DNA of 64,000 nt from Bradyrhizobium semiaridum. GTDB taxonomy: Bacteria > Pseudomonadota > Alphaproteobacteria > Rhizobiales > Xanthobacteraceae. Where the stretch lies: contig NZ_JAGKJJ010000017.1 of NCBI RefSeq assembly GCF_020329505.1, positions 114,874 to 178,873 on the forward strand. The letters are read 5' to 3'. A model generated the notes under the pieces. It made no database searches. It was not told where the DNA came from and saw only the letters and a list, made by a program, of their open reading frames with translations. A program made the translations under genes and the position numbers. Every line of letters begins with the position of its first letter. The stretch's first letter is position 1. Positions 16,881 to 24,968 of the stretch are shown piece by piece.

Positions 16881-17699
16881 CCTTGCTGCCGCGAACGCTT
16901 CGCGCACCTCCTTCACCGGCGCCATGTCGCGGACGAAGCTGAATCTGCCCTGATCCTTCATCTCGTGGGCACAGCGCAGAAACGCCACCAGCGCGTGGCG
17001 CTGCATCGCGCCGCCGACACTGATGCGCTTGACGCCGGCGGCCGAGAGCTGCTCAAGCGTCAGGGTCGGGTCGGCAAAGCCCATCACGAGGTTGAAGGGC
17101 TTGTTCAGCGACGACACCACGGTGCGGATGGTCTCGATGTCGTACAGGCCGGGCGAATACAGCACGTCGGCGCCCGCGGCCTCGAACGCCTGCAACCGCC
17201 GGATCGTGTCGTCGAGATCCTTGCGGCCCCAGAGAAAATTCTCGGCCCGCGCCGTCAGCGTGAACGGAAAGGGTAGCGCCCGCGCGGCCTCGACTGCGGC
17301 CTGCACGCGCTCGAGCGCATGCTGGAATTCGTAGATCGGCTGCCGCGGATCGCCGGTGGAATCCTCGATCGAGCCGCCGACGGCCCCGGCCTCGGCGGCG
17401 CGCGCGATCGCCTTCGCCGCGGTCTTCGGATCGTCGGCGCCGCAATTCTCGAGGTCGGCATTGACGGGCAGATCGGTGGCCGCAGCGATCGCCCGGCAGT
17501 TCTCGATGATGGCATCGAGGCTGACGCTGCTCTGTCCGAGCGTATTGGCGAGCCCGAGACTCGTGGTGGCGAGCGCTTCAAAGCCCATCGCCGCGAGCAG
17601 CCTTGCGGTGCCGGCGTCCCACGGATTTGGAATGATGAAGGCGCCGCGTCTTTGATGCAGTTCGCGAAACCGTGCCGCCTTGTCCGCCTGGGTGCGCAT
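16872..17699 (-). CDS. Isocitrate lyase/PEP mutase family protein
   Basis: A 275-residue TIM-barrel enzyme of the isocitrate lyase/phosphoenolpyruvate mutase superfamily, oxaloacetate-decarboxylase or carboxyvinyl-phosphonate mutase-like group. Motifs are FIIPNPWDAGTARLL, TTSLGLANTLG, LPVNADLENC, a metal-binding GGSIEDSTGD and LTARAENFLWG. The usual catalytic KKCGH loop of isocitrate lyases is absent, so it is not isocitrate lyase. ATG at 17699 has AGGAG five bases upstream, so the open frame to 17756 is not used. It is divergent from a LysR gene that probably controls it. Confidence 0.85.
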   Translation of the reverse strand: MRTQADKAARFRELHQRRGAFIIPNPWDAGTARLLAAMGFEALATTSLGLANTLGQSSVSLDAIIENCRAIAAATDLPVNADLENCGADDPKTAAKAIARAAEAGAVGGSIEDSTGDPRQPIYEFQHALERVQAAVEAARALPFPFTLTARAENFLWGRKDLDDTIRRLQAFEAAGADVLYSPGLYDIETIRTVVSSLNKPFNLVMGFADPTLTLEQLSAAGVKRISVGGAMQRHALVAFLRCAHEMKDQGRFSFVRDMAPVKEVREAFAAARSE

Positions 17700-17765
17700 G
17701 TGAACTCCTGTTGTGGCGCAATCGACGGTCTTGGAGGGTAGGGTGGTTTCGCCCATCAGCCAAAT

Positions 17766-17784
17766 CTGTTATTTCTCTCGACAG
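17766..17784. promoter_or_regulatory. LysR-type operator (T-N11-A palindrome)
   Basis: CTGT-N11-ACAG, with the LysR T-N11-A core, lies between the divergent PEP-mutase-family gene (start 17699) and the LysR gene (start 17809). It sits 25 bases before the LysR start, as expected for an autoregulated divergent operator. Confidence 0.55.
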
Positions 17785-17808
17785 CATCAGTTTTTTGCAT
17801 GGACGGAA

Positions 17809-18726
17809 ATGGACAGCGACGCGCTCAACACCTTCCTGGTGGTGCACCGTCTTGGCGGCATTTCGAGCGCCGCGAGGGCGCTGCACCGCTCGCAGCCGGC
17901 GATCTCCCGCCGCATCGCGCTGCTCGAGCAGGAGCTAGGCGTGCCGCTGTTCGAATGGATCGCCGGCAAGACCCGGCTGAGCGATGCGGGGCGGGTGATG
18001 GTGCCCTATGCCGAGCGCGCGGTGGCGGCGGCGCAGGATGCCGAGCACGCGGTGCGCGCGCTTCTGCGCGACCATTCCGGCCCGGTGGCGCTGGCGGTGA
18101 CCGGCACGCTTGCCGGCATGCAGCTCTCGAAGGTGCTGAAGCGCTTCGCCCGCCAGCATCCGGATGTCGAGCTGTCGCTGCGCACCGCGACCAGCGCCGA
18201 GGTCAGCGACCTCGTCCGGCGCGGCGAGGCGACGATCGGACTGCGCTACGATCGCGACCGCTCGCGCGAGCTCGACTGCGAGCTGCTGTTCGCCGAGCCG
18301 CTTGCCGTGGTCTGCGCGCCGGATCATCCGCTGGCGCGACGGCGGGTCGCGAAGCTGGCGCGGTTGCGCGACGAGCGCTGGATCGCATTCCCGATCGTGC
18401 CGGGACGCCGCGAGATCACCGCATCGCATGTCTTCGCGCTGTTTCAGACCCACGGGTTGGGCGAGGCGTCCTGGACGCCGGTCGACAGCCTGACCGCGCA
18501 GAAGCGCCTGGTCGAAGCCGGATTCGGCATCGCGCTGCTGTCGGAAAGCAATGCGGCCGAAGAACTCGGCCGCTCCACGATTTCAACCATCGCCGTCGGC
18601 GATCTCGCCGCGAGCCACGACGTCGTGACGGTGACGCGACGCGGCGGCTTTCTGAGCGCGGCATCGCGGCTGTTGCTGGAGATGATCCGTGCCGAACTTG
18701 GTAGTTCGAAGCCAGGGGCTCGGTAA
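17809..18726 (+). CDS. LysR family transcriptional regulator
   Basis: A 305-residue LysR regulator. The N-terminal winged helix-turn-helix (residues 3-60) is DALNTFLVVHRLGGISSAARALHRSQPAISRRIALLEQELGVPLFEW, and the effector domain begins about residue 90. ATG at 17809 is chosen because LysR proteins begin a few residues before the first helix. The earlier in-frame start at 17713 would add about 32 residues covering the operator. It probably responds to a substrate of the divergent PEP-mutase-family enzyme. Confidence 0.92.
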   Translation: MDSDALNTFLVVHRLGGISSAARALHRSQPAISRRIALLEQELGVPLFEWIAGKTRLSDAGRVMVPYAERAVAAAQDAEHAVRALLRDHSGPVALAVTGTLAGMQLSKVLKRFARQHPDVELSLRTATSAEVSDLVRRGEATIGLRYDRDRSRELDCELLFAEPLAVVCAPDHPLARRRVAKLARLRDERWIAFPIVPGRREITASHVFALFQTHGLGEASWTPVDSLTAQKRLVEAGFGIALLSESNAAEELGRSTISTIAVGDLAASHDVVTVTRRGGFLSAASRLLLEMIRAELGSSKPGAR

Positions 18727-18801
18727 CGAGATCGGGAAGGCCCAAGGAGTTTCTCGCGAAGCGGGCGCCGCGGTATTAGCTGGACCTGTAGCGCATCAAC
18801 C

Positions 18802-18910
18802 CCGTCATCCTGAAGGTGCGAGCTCTTGCGAGCCTCGAAGGATCGACGGCCACCAGCCGGGCCAACGCATCCTTCGGAGGCTCGCAAGAGCTCGCACCTC
18901 AGGATGACGG
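18802..18910. repeat. Palindromic element with ~42-bp arms
   Basis: The left arm (from CCGTCATCCTGAAGGTGCGA) and right arm (ending GCTCGCACCTCAGGATGACGG) are nearly perfect inverted copies around a 24-base loop. It lies between the convergent LysR and DUF1476 genes. The 18727-19044 gap holds this and one terminator, with no gene. Confidence 0.85.
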
Positions 18911-18966
18911 AACTGATAGCAAGCTCTGTTAGCGAACCGAGCGCCGACGCCGGCCTACGCCCACAA

Positions 18967-19002
18967 ACGAGGCGCGCCGGAACGGTGTCCGGCGCGCCTC
19001 GT
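18967..19002 (-). terminator. Rho-independent-like terminator of the DUF1476 gene
   Basis: A perfect 14-bp stem (ACGAGGCGCGCCGG with its complement) and an eight-base loop lie 42 bases after the minus-strand stop codon. On the minus strand the stem is followed by TTTGTGG, a weak T-run. Confidence 0.7.
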
Positions 19003-19044
19003 CGAGTTCGATATGGATCTTGCGAGACGTTGACGTTCCAGCCC

Positions 19045-19368
19045 TTACGTCCCCGCCTTGACTTGGGCCGCGGCCACCGCCAGCAGCTCGTCCATCTTGG
19101 CGCGGATGTCGCGTTCGGTGACGGACTGGCCCTTGGCGGTGAGGTCGCTCAATACCTTCTTGAGCACGTCGCTGTCGCCGGCTTCCTCGAAGTCGGCGGC
19201 CACCACTTCCTTGGCATAAGTGTTGGCGGCATCGCCCGAGAGGCCGAGCTTCTCGGCCGCCCACAGGCCGAGCAGCTTGTTGCGGCGAGCCTCGGCCTTG
19301 AACTTCTGCTCCTCGTCGAGGGCGAACTTCTTCTCGAAACCTTCCTCGCGCTTGTTGAATTCGCTCAT
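19045..19368 (-). CDS. DUF1476 protein, F1-ATPase inhibitor zeta type
   Basis: A 107-residue, highly charged helical protein matching DUF1476: FNKREEGFEKKFALDEEQKFKAEARRNKLLGLWAAEKLG at the N-terminus, which is the inhibitory region in the Paracoccus denitrificans zeta subunit that blocks ATP hydrolysis by F1FO-ATPase. The rest is a four-helix-like region with DIRAKMDELLAVAA. Acting in the cytoplasm on F1 is inferred from the family. It is divergent from purC, a common rhizobial arrangement, and ends at a strong hairpin. Confidence 0.9.
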   Translation of the reverse strand: MSEFNKREEGFEKKFALDEEQKFKAEARRNKLLGLWAAEKLGLSGDAANTYAKEVVAADFEEAGDSDVLKKVLSDLTAKGQSVTERDIRAKMDELLAVAAAQVKAGT

Positions 19369-19754
19369 GCCGAAGTTCCAATCCCCTGGTGAATGGTAAG
19401 CTGTGGTCTAAGGCCTTGATGTAACGCCTTGACGTCGGTTGCGGTCGTCCGATCACTGCCTAGATAAGTAGACGGAAACGGCAAGACAACGAGCCGTTAA
19501 GCCGCAGTCGAAATCGGCCAAATCCGGCCCCGGCTCTCCCTGGCGATAGGGCCGGTATAAGTGCCCGCAAAGGGGCGGTATCGATTGTGCTGGATAGGCC
19601 AATCGGATAGGTTGCCGTCAGGCGTGGTTCTTGTTCTGTTTCCAATTGGGATTCTGAAGGTTCCAGGCCTCCGCGGCAGCTCCGTCGTGGGTCGTAACCC
19701 AAGTCATCCGGAGCACCCAAATCCATGGATTTCAACAAAACACGGTACATCCCA
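19369..19754. other. Intergenic region between the DUF1476 gene and purC
   Basis: About 385 bases that must hold the divergent promoters. I see no open gene, no repeat of the families found elsewhere and no recognised purine riboswitch. A GGAG at 19710-19713 could serve the alternative purC start at 19725. Confidence 0.4.
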
Positions 19755-20522
19755 ATGAGCCGTCGACGCCGTATCTATGAAGGCAAGGCCAAGGTGCTTT
19801 ACGAAGGCCCCGAGCCGGGAACCCTGATCCAGCACTTCAAGGACGACGCGACCGCGTTCAATGCCAAGAAACACCAGGTGATCGAGGGTAAGGGCGTCCT
19901 CAACAACCGGATTTCGGAGTACCTGTTTCAGCACCTCAACGATATCGGGGTGCCGACCCATTTCATCCGCCGCCTCAACATGCGCGAGCAGCTGATTCGC
20001 GAGGTCGAGATCGTGCCGCTCGAGGTGGTGGTGCGCAACGTCGCCGCCGGCTCGCTGTCGCAGCGCCTCGGCATCGAGGAGGGCACCCAGCTGCCGCGCT
20101 CGATCATCGAATTCTATTACAAGAACGACCAGCTCAACGACCCCATGGTGTCGGAAGAGCACATCACCGCCTTCGGCTGGGCCACGCCGCAGGAGATCGA
20201 CGACATCATGGCGCTGGCCATTCGTGTCAACGACTTCCTCACCGGCCTCTTCCTCGGCATCGGCATCCGCCTCGTCGACTTCAAGATGGAATGCGGCCGG
20301 CTGTTCGAGAACGAGATGATGCGGATCATCGTCGCCGACGAGATCTCGCCGGACAGCTGCCGTCTGTGGGACATCAAGTCGAACGAGAAGCTCGACAAGG
20401 ACCGCTTCCGGCGGGATCTCGGCGGCCTGCTGGAGGCCTACACCGAAGTCGCCAAGCGGCTCGGCATTCTGATCGAAAATGAGCGGCCGGCCGGCAGCGG
20501 CCCGGTGCTGGTGAAGAGCTAG
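19755..20522 (+). CDS. purC: Phosphoribosylaminoimidazole-succinocarboxamide synthase
   Basis: A 255-residue SAICAR synthase, which joins aspartate to CAIR in de novo purine synthesis. Motifs: RRIYEGKAKVLY at the start, KKHQVIEGKGVLNNRIS, VPLEVVVRNVAAGS, LVDFKMECGR and ADEISPDSCRLWD. ATG at 19755 gives the usual family length. ATG at 19725 would add ten residues and has a GGAG upstream, so that start remains possible. purS follows after 15 bases and purQ 11 bases later, forming a tight operon. Confidence 0.96.
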   Translation: MSRRRRIYEGKAKVLYEGPEPGTLIQHFKDDATAFNAKKHQVIEGKGVLNNRISEYLFQHLNDIGVPTHFIRRLNMREQLIREVEIVPLEVVVRNVAAGSLSQRLGIEEGTQLPRSIIEFYYKNDQLNDPMVSEEHITAFGWATPQEIDDIMALAIRVNDFLTGLFLGIGIRLVDFKMECGRLFENEMMRIIVADEISPDSCRLWDIKSNEKLDKDRFRRDLGGLLEAYTEVAKRLGILIENERPAGSGPVLVKS

Positions 20523-20537
20523 ACCTGAGGGGCTGTC

Positions 20538-20777
20538 GTGAAGGCACGTGTGACTGTGACGTTGAAGACCGGCATCCTCGATCCGCAGGGCAAGGCGATC
20601 GAGGGTGCGCTGAAATCGCTCGGCGTCGATGGCGTCGCCAGCGTTCGCCAGGGCAAGGTGTTCGACATCGAACTCGCGGCGACCGACAAGGCCAAGGCGG
20701 AGGCGGCACTGAAGGCCGCCGCCGACAAGCTGCTGGCGAACACCGTGATCGAGAACTACCGGGTCGAACTGCTCTAG
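20538..20777 (+). CDS. purS: Phosphoribosylformylglycinamidine synthase subunit PurS
   Basis: A 79-residue small subunit of the three-part FGAM synthase (PurS-PurQ-PurL), which bridges the glutaminase and synthetase parts. The sequence has the family pattern of VTVTLKTGILDPQGKAIEGALKSLG and ENYRVELL. It uses a GTG start and lies between purC and purQ. Its partner purL is 9 kb further on, so subunits of one complex are made from two transcripts. Confidence 0.95.
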   Translation: MKARVTVTLKTGILDPQGKAIEGALKSLGVDGVASVRQGKVFDIELAATDKAKAEAALKAAADKLLANTVIENYRVELL

Positions 20778-20788
20778 GCCGCATCACC

Positions 20789-21487
20789 ATGAAATCAGCC
20801 GTCCTCGTCTTCCCCGGCATCAACCGCGAGCGCGACATGGCGCGCGCGCTCAAGCTGGCGTCGGGCAACGACGCCGCGATGGTCTGGCACGCCGACACCG
20901 CGCTGCCGTCAGGCACCGACCTCGTGGTGGTGCCCGGCGGCTTCTCCTATGGCGACTACCTGCGCTGCGGCGCGATCGCCGCGCGGGCGCCGGTCATGGA
21001 CGCGGTGCGCGATTTCGCCGCCAAGGGCGGGCTCGTGCTCGGCGTCTGCAACGGCTTTCAGATTCTCTGCGAGTCCGGGCTCCTGCCGGGCGTCTTGATG
21101 CGCAATGCGCAGCTCAAGTTCGTCTGCCGCGACGTGCACATGAAGGTCGAGCGCTCCGACACCCCGTTCACCCGCGGCTACAATGCCGGCCAGGTGATCC
21201 GCGTGCCGGTGGCCCATGGCGAAGGCAATTACGAGGCCGATGGGGAGACGCTGAAGCGCCTCGAAGGCGAGGGGCGGGTGCTCTACCGCTATTGCTCGCC
21301 GGAGGGCGTGGTCGATGAGGCCTCCAATTTCAACGGCGCCGCCAATTCGATCGCCGGCATCGTCAACGAGCGCGGCAACGTGCTCGGCATGATGCCGCAT
21401 CCGGAAAACCACGTCGAAGAGATCATGGGCTGCACCGACGGCCGCGGCCTGTTCGCGGGTCTGGCTCAGCATCTGAAGGCGGCGTGA
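20789..21487 (+). CDS. purQ: Phosphoribosylformylglycinamidine synthase subunit PurQ (glutaminase)
   Basis: A 232-residue class I glutamine amidotransferase that supplies ammonia to PurL. The nucleophile Cys is in GVCNGFQIL (about residue 86) and the His-x-Glu pair in MPHPENHVEE (about residue 204). VVPGGFSYGDYLRCGAIAA gives the oxyanion region. ATG at 20789 lies 11 bases after purS. The gene is followed directly by a repeat that borders the receptor gene at 21525. Confidence 0.96.
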   Translation: MKSAVLVFPGINRERDMARALKLASGNDAAMVWHADTALPSGTDLVVVPGGFSYGDYLRCGAIAARAPVMDAVRDFAAKGGLVLGVCNGFQILCESGLLPGVLMRNAQLKFVCRDVHMKVERSDTPFTRGYNAGQVIRVPVAHGEGNYEADGETLKRLEGEGRVLYRYCSPEGVVDEASNFNGAANSIAGIVNERGNVLGMMPHPENHVEEIMGCTDGRGLFAGLAQHLKAA

Positions 21488-21493
21488 GGCATC

Positions 21494-21546
21494 GCGTTTT
21501 CAAGCGAAGTGGGGGCCGGTTCGCGTGAAGAAAACGCGCCAAAACA
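21494..21546 (+). repeat. Short dispersed element (GGTTCGCGTGAAGAAAACGC family), copy 1
   Basis: GCGTTTTC (21494-21501) and GAAAACGC (21530-21537) are inverted, flanking GGTTCGCGTGAA. A second copy lies at 46660-46714. The GTG at 21525 inside it is the only credible start of the following gene. Confidence 0.8.
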
Positions 21547-22511
21547 GTAATGCGCTGGTTCGTTGGTTTGCCGCAACCGCGGCGCTCCTGCTTGCGACGG
21601 CAGCCCAGGCGCAGGACTTCCCGAAACGCCCGATCACGATGATCGTGCCGTTCGCGGCCGGCGGCACGTCGGACGTGATCGCCCGCGCGGTGGCCGACCA
21701 GATGGGCATAGCGCTCGGCCAGAGCATCATCATCGAGAACGTCGCCGGCGCCGGCGGCTCCACCGCGCTGACGCGCGCGGCGCGCGCCGAGCCGGACGGC
21801 TACACCATCGCGATCGGCAATGCCGGCACCAATGCCGCCACCTACACGATCTATCCGAAGCTTGCGTTCACGCCCGACTCCTTCGCGCCGATCGCTGTCG
21901 TCGCCAAGACCTTCGGCATCGTCGCGTTGCGCAAGGATTTTCCGGCCAAGGACCTGAAAGAATTCATCGACTACGCGAAGAGGAATCCCGGCAAGGTCAA
22001 TCTCGGCCATGCCGGCGTCGGCTCCTCGAATTACCTGATCTGCAAGAGCTTCGTTCATGCCGCCGGCGTCGACGTGACGCTGGTCGGCTATCGCGGCGCG
22101 GCGCCGGCGCTGACGGACGCGATCGGCGGCCAGATCGACGGCGTCTGCGATGCCGCTGCCTCGGTGTCGCAGGCGATCGACGACAAGCTGGTGAAGGCCG
22201 TCGTGGTCGGCTCGACCGTGCGGCTTGCGAGCCTGCCGGAGCTGCCGACCTCGGCCGAAGCGGGCCTGCCGGAGTTCGAGGCGCAGGGCTGGAACGGCCT
22301 GTTCGCGCCCAAGGGCACGCCGGCGGAGATCATCGCCAAGCTGAACGCGGCGGCGCGCAGCGCGGTCGCGAGCGAGCCGGTGAAGAAAAGGTTCGCCGAT
22401 CTGTCGACAGTCGCGCCCGACGCGAACGAGCTGCAGCCCGAGGTGCTGCAGCAGCTCGTCACGCGCGACGTCGCGAAATACCGGACGCTGCTGGCGGACG
22501 ACAAGAAATAG
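21525..22511 (+). CDS. Bug-family tripartite tricarboxylate transporter substrate-binding protein
   Basis: A 328-residue periplasmic receptor of the Bug/TctC family. The signal peptide (ALVRWFAATAALLLATAAQAQ, then DFPKRPI) precedes IVPFAAGGTSDVIARAVADQMG and a VGYRGAAPALTDAIGGQIDG substrate-pocket region. No TctA/TctB membrane genes are nearby, which is usual for Bug receptors. Start: no ATG is in frame before the signal peptide, and GTG at 21525 lies within a dispersed repeat, so the first seven residues (MKKTRQN) are encoded by the element. Confidence 0.9.
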   Translation: MKKTRQNSNALVRWFAATAALLLATAAQAQDFPKRPITMIVPFAAGGTSDVIARAVADQMGIALGQSIIIENVAGAGGSTALTRAARAEPDGYTIAIGNAGTNAATYTIYPKLAFTPDSFAPIAVVAKTFGIVALRKDFPAKDLKEFIDYAKRNPGKVNLGHAGVGSSNYLICKSFVHAAGVDVTLVGYRGAAPALTDAIGGQIDGVCDAAASVSQAIDDKLVKAVVVGSTVRLASLPELPTSAEAGLPEFEAQGWNGLFAPKGTPAEIIAKLNAAARSAVASEPVKKRFADLSTVAPDANELQPEVLQQLVTRDVAKYRTLLADDKK

Positions 22512-22709
22512 CGCGTCGCGACGTGCCCTCAGGGAATTCGGACCGTGAACCTGATCCGCTCCGAGCGAGACCAATGCGGTGTAGCCGCTGCCGTTTTACG
22601 ATCGCTTCACGCTAGCATCGGTCCCATCGCTACCGGGGATTGTCGCAGCGCATAGGGCGCGTTATGACGGAGGCGATTTGGATGATCCGTCCGGTTCGCA
22701 GGGGTCCGC

Positions 22710-23447
22710 ATGCCCGTCGCGTTGGTCGTGTTGCTGCTCGACATCACCCTGATCTACCACGCCGCGCGCACCGGGCGATTGCAGCCATGGGCCTTCATCA
22801 TCTTGATGGTGCCGCTGATCGGCGCGCTCGCCTATATCGTCGTCGAACTGGTGCCGGAATGGTGGGGCGGGCCGGGCGGTGCGCAGGCGCGCAAGCGGGC
22901 CGCCAACCGGCTTGATCCGGAGAAGCAGTATCGCGACCTGTCGGATCGCCTTGCCACGTCGGACACCATCGCCAATCGCGTGACGCTGGCCGCGGAGTGC
23001 CAGAACGTCGGCCGCTACGAAGAAGCGGAGAACCACTACGACCATGTCATGCGGCAGCCGCAGGGTGACGATCCGGCCTATGCGCTCGCCAAGGCGCAGG
23101 CCCAGTTTGCCCGCAAGCGGCCCGACGACGCGCTGGCGACCCTCGATGCCTTGCGCGAGCGCTGGCCCGATTTCCAGTCTGCCGACGGGCATCTGCTCTA
23201 TGCGCGCGCGCTCGCCGAAGCCGGCCGGATCGACGAGGCGCTGGAGGAATATCAGGCGGTCTCGCAATATTTTCCCGGCGCGGAGGCGCGCGTCCGCTAT
23301 GGCCTGCTGCTGCAGGTGGTCGGCCGCAGCGCCGAAGCGCGCATGGTGTTCAACGAACTCCTGATCCAGATGCGCCGCGCCCCGCGCTATCTGCGCAACG
23401 CGCAGGCCGAGTGGCTCTCGATCGCCGAGAAGCAGCTGTCGGCGTGA
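22710..23447 (+). CDS. Membrane-anchored tetratricopeptide-repeat protein with PLDc_N-like N-terminus
   Basis: A 245-residue protein. Two helices (residues 2-15 and 24-45) resemble the phospholipase D N-terminal type domain (PWAFIILMVPLIGALAYIVVELVP), and residues 60-240 form TPR-like helices (GRYEEAENHYDHVM, GRIDEALEEYQAVS). TPR domains mediate protein contacts, so a scaffold or assembly role at the inner membrane is likely but the partner is unknown. AGGGG precedes the ATG. It stands alone between the receptor gene and a repeat. Confidence 0.82.
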   Translation: MPVALVVLLLDITLIYHAARTGRLQPWAFIILMVPLIGALAYIVVELVPEWWGGPGGAQARKRAANRLDPEKQYRDLSDRLATSDTIANRVTLAAECQNVGRYEEAENHYDHVMRQPQGDDPAYALAKAQAQFARKRPDDALATLDALRERWPDFQSADGHLLYARALAEAGRIDEALEEYQAVSQYFPGAEARVRYGLLLQVVGRSAEARMVFNELLIQMRRAPRYLRNAQAEWLSIAEKQLSA

Positions 23448-23550
23448 GCGGTGCGGGCCGTCCGGCAACGATTCTGTTTCACTTCGTCCAGATCGACTGG
23501 CTGCCTTGCCAGCGTAAGGAGCGCGCTGGCGGAAGGGGTCCTTCCGGAAC

Positions 23551-23699
23551 GTTAGGGAGAGGGGTGGCGCGCGATGCGCTCTCTCGATGCGATCGCCGAT
23601 GGCGCGATATCGAAATTGCGAGCACGGCGCCTTCAATTGATCATCTCGCCCCGGGGCCTACCCCTCTCCCCAGTCCTCCCCCTCAAGGGGGGAGGGAGC
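23551..23699. repeat. Palindromic element with GGGAGAGGGGTGGC / CCTACCCCTCTCCC arms
   Basis: Inverted G-rich and C-rich arms surround the 23575-23665 core, ending in CCTCCCCCTCAAGGGGGGAG. It occupies the gap between convergent TPR and EamA genes and probably ends transcription from either side. It is related in style, but not identical, to the family at 14166 and 15232. Confidence 0.65.
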
Positions 23700-23730
23700 T
23701 CTACCGGCGCGTTCACCTTACGTGGCTGCG

Positions 23731-24714
23731 CTATCGCTTGCGCATCCGACTCACCGCGCGCTTGAATGCCTCGCCAGGCACGGTCATCGCGGCGACGCCG
23801 GCCATGACCAGCAAGAGGCCGAGCGCGAGGTTCGACGGCACGGCTTCGCCGAGCAGCAGCACCGATAGCGCGACGCCGATCGGAATGCGCAAATAGCCCT
23901 GCGCGTTGGTGGTCAGCGTGCCGAGCCGCGTCAGGCACATGTAGAACAGCATCAGGCCGAACGCGCTGGAGAAGATGCCCATCGTGACGGTCGCGGCCAG
24001 TGCCTGCGGCGTCGGATGCAGCGTCCAGGGCCGATCGACGATCAACGCGAGCGGCAGCAGCACGGTGCCGCCGAACAGGAGCGAGCCGGCCGCGACCACC
24101 ATCGGATCATAGTCCGACAGCCGCAGCCCGAAGATCGTGGCGCAGGCGAACGAGATCGTTGCCAGCAGGATCGCGATCTCGGCGAAGATCTCCTTGCCGA
24201 AACCTGCGAGCGCATCGAGGCCGATGATCGCGACCGTGCCCGCAAGGCCGAGGATCGCGCCGGCCAGCTTGAGCAGAGAGGCCGGCTCGTGCCGCGTGAT
24301 CGCCCAGGTGATCAGGAAGGCGAAAATGGGCGTCGTCGAGGCCAGCACCACGGTGTTGGACGCCGGCACGTAGAGCTGCGCCCAGGTGATCACCAGGAAT
24401 GGGATCGTCGAGTTGATGGTCTGCTGGACCGCGAACAGCTTCCATGCCTTGATGTCGGTCGGGATGCGCAGGCCGCGGATGCGCAGCACGATCAGCAGGA
24501 AGGCGGCGGCGACAAGCGAGCGCGCCGAGATGAAGGTGATCGGCGGGATCGAGCCCAGCCCGATCTTGGTCAGCGGATAGGTCGAGCTCCAGCAGCAGGC
24601 CAGCGCCAGCAGCAAGGCATAATCGCGCCAGCTCCGCGCGCCCGGCGCGGTGGATGGAGTGGGCGTCTGCACGGCAGCCATCACGCCACCCGTCTTCGCT
24701 GTGCTCTTCGGCAC
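23731..24714 (-). CDS. DMT (EamA) family transporter
   Basis: A 327-residue inner-membrane protein with ten predicted helices in two EamA halves. The first begins WRDYALLLALACCWSSTYPLTKIGLGSIPPI and the second at about residue 175 (EIFAEIAILLATISFACATIFGLRLSDYDP). It is an exporter or permease for small metabolites, substrate unknown. The start is uncertain: GTG at 24714 or ATG at 24678 (MAAVQTP), neither with a clear ribosome site. Confidence 0.88.
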   Translation of the reverse strand: MPKSTAKTGGVMAAVQTPTPSTAPGARSWRDYALLLALACCWSSTYPLTKIGLGSIPPITFISARSLVAAAFLLIVLRIRGLRIPTDIKAWKLFAVQQTINSTIPFLVITWAQLYVPASNTVVLASTTPIFAFLITWAITRHEPASLLKLAGAILGLAGTVAIIGLDALAGFGKEIFAEIAILLATISFACATIFGLRLSDYDPMVVAAGSLLFGGTVLLPLALIVDRPWTLHPTPQALAATVTMGIFSSAFGLMLFYMCLTRLGTLTTNAQGYLRIPIGVALSVLLLGEAVPSNLALGLLLVMAGVAAMTVPGEAFKRAVSRMRKR

Positions 24715-24780
24715 CTTGTCTGGTTCTCCCCGCGCATCGGCGCACGATGGCGAATGTAACGTGGCAGCGCGGCGAAAGGC

Positions 24781-24957
24781 TAGGGCGTCGCATTGATGTG
24801 TTTGCTCAGCGATGCCGTGTTGCGGAATTTCCGGCGCGGAAGCGACATGCGGGAGCGGAGTCGGTTGACGAATCGGCCCTGGGTGTCGCTTCGCTCATCC
24901 GGGCCACGTTCTGGGTCAACGCGTGGACTCATCAACGCGATGCGTCCACGCCCTAAC
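24781..24957. repeat. Imperfect palindromic element, apparently composite
   Basis: Ends CTAGGGCGTCGCATTGATG and CATCAACGCGATGCG...CACGCCCTAA are inverted copies. The right-hand interior contains TCGCTTCGCTCATCCGGGCC, an arm of another family seen at 26036 and 63233, suggesting one element inserted into another. Confidence 0.6.
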
Positions 24958-24968
24958 CCGGCAAGCGC

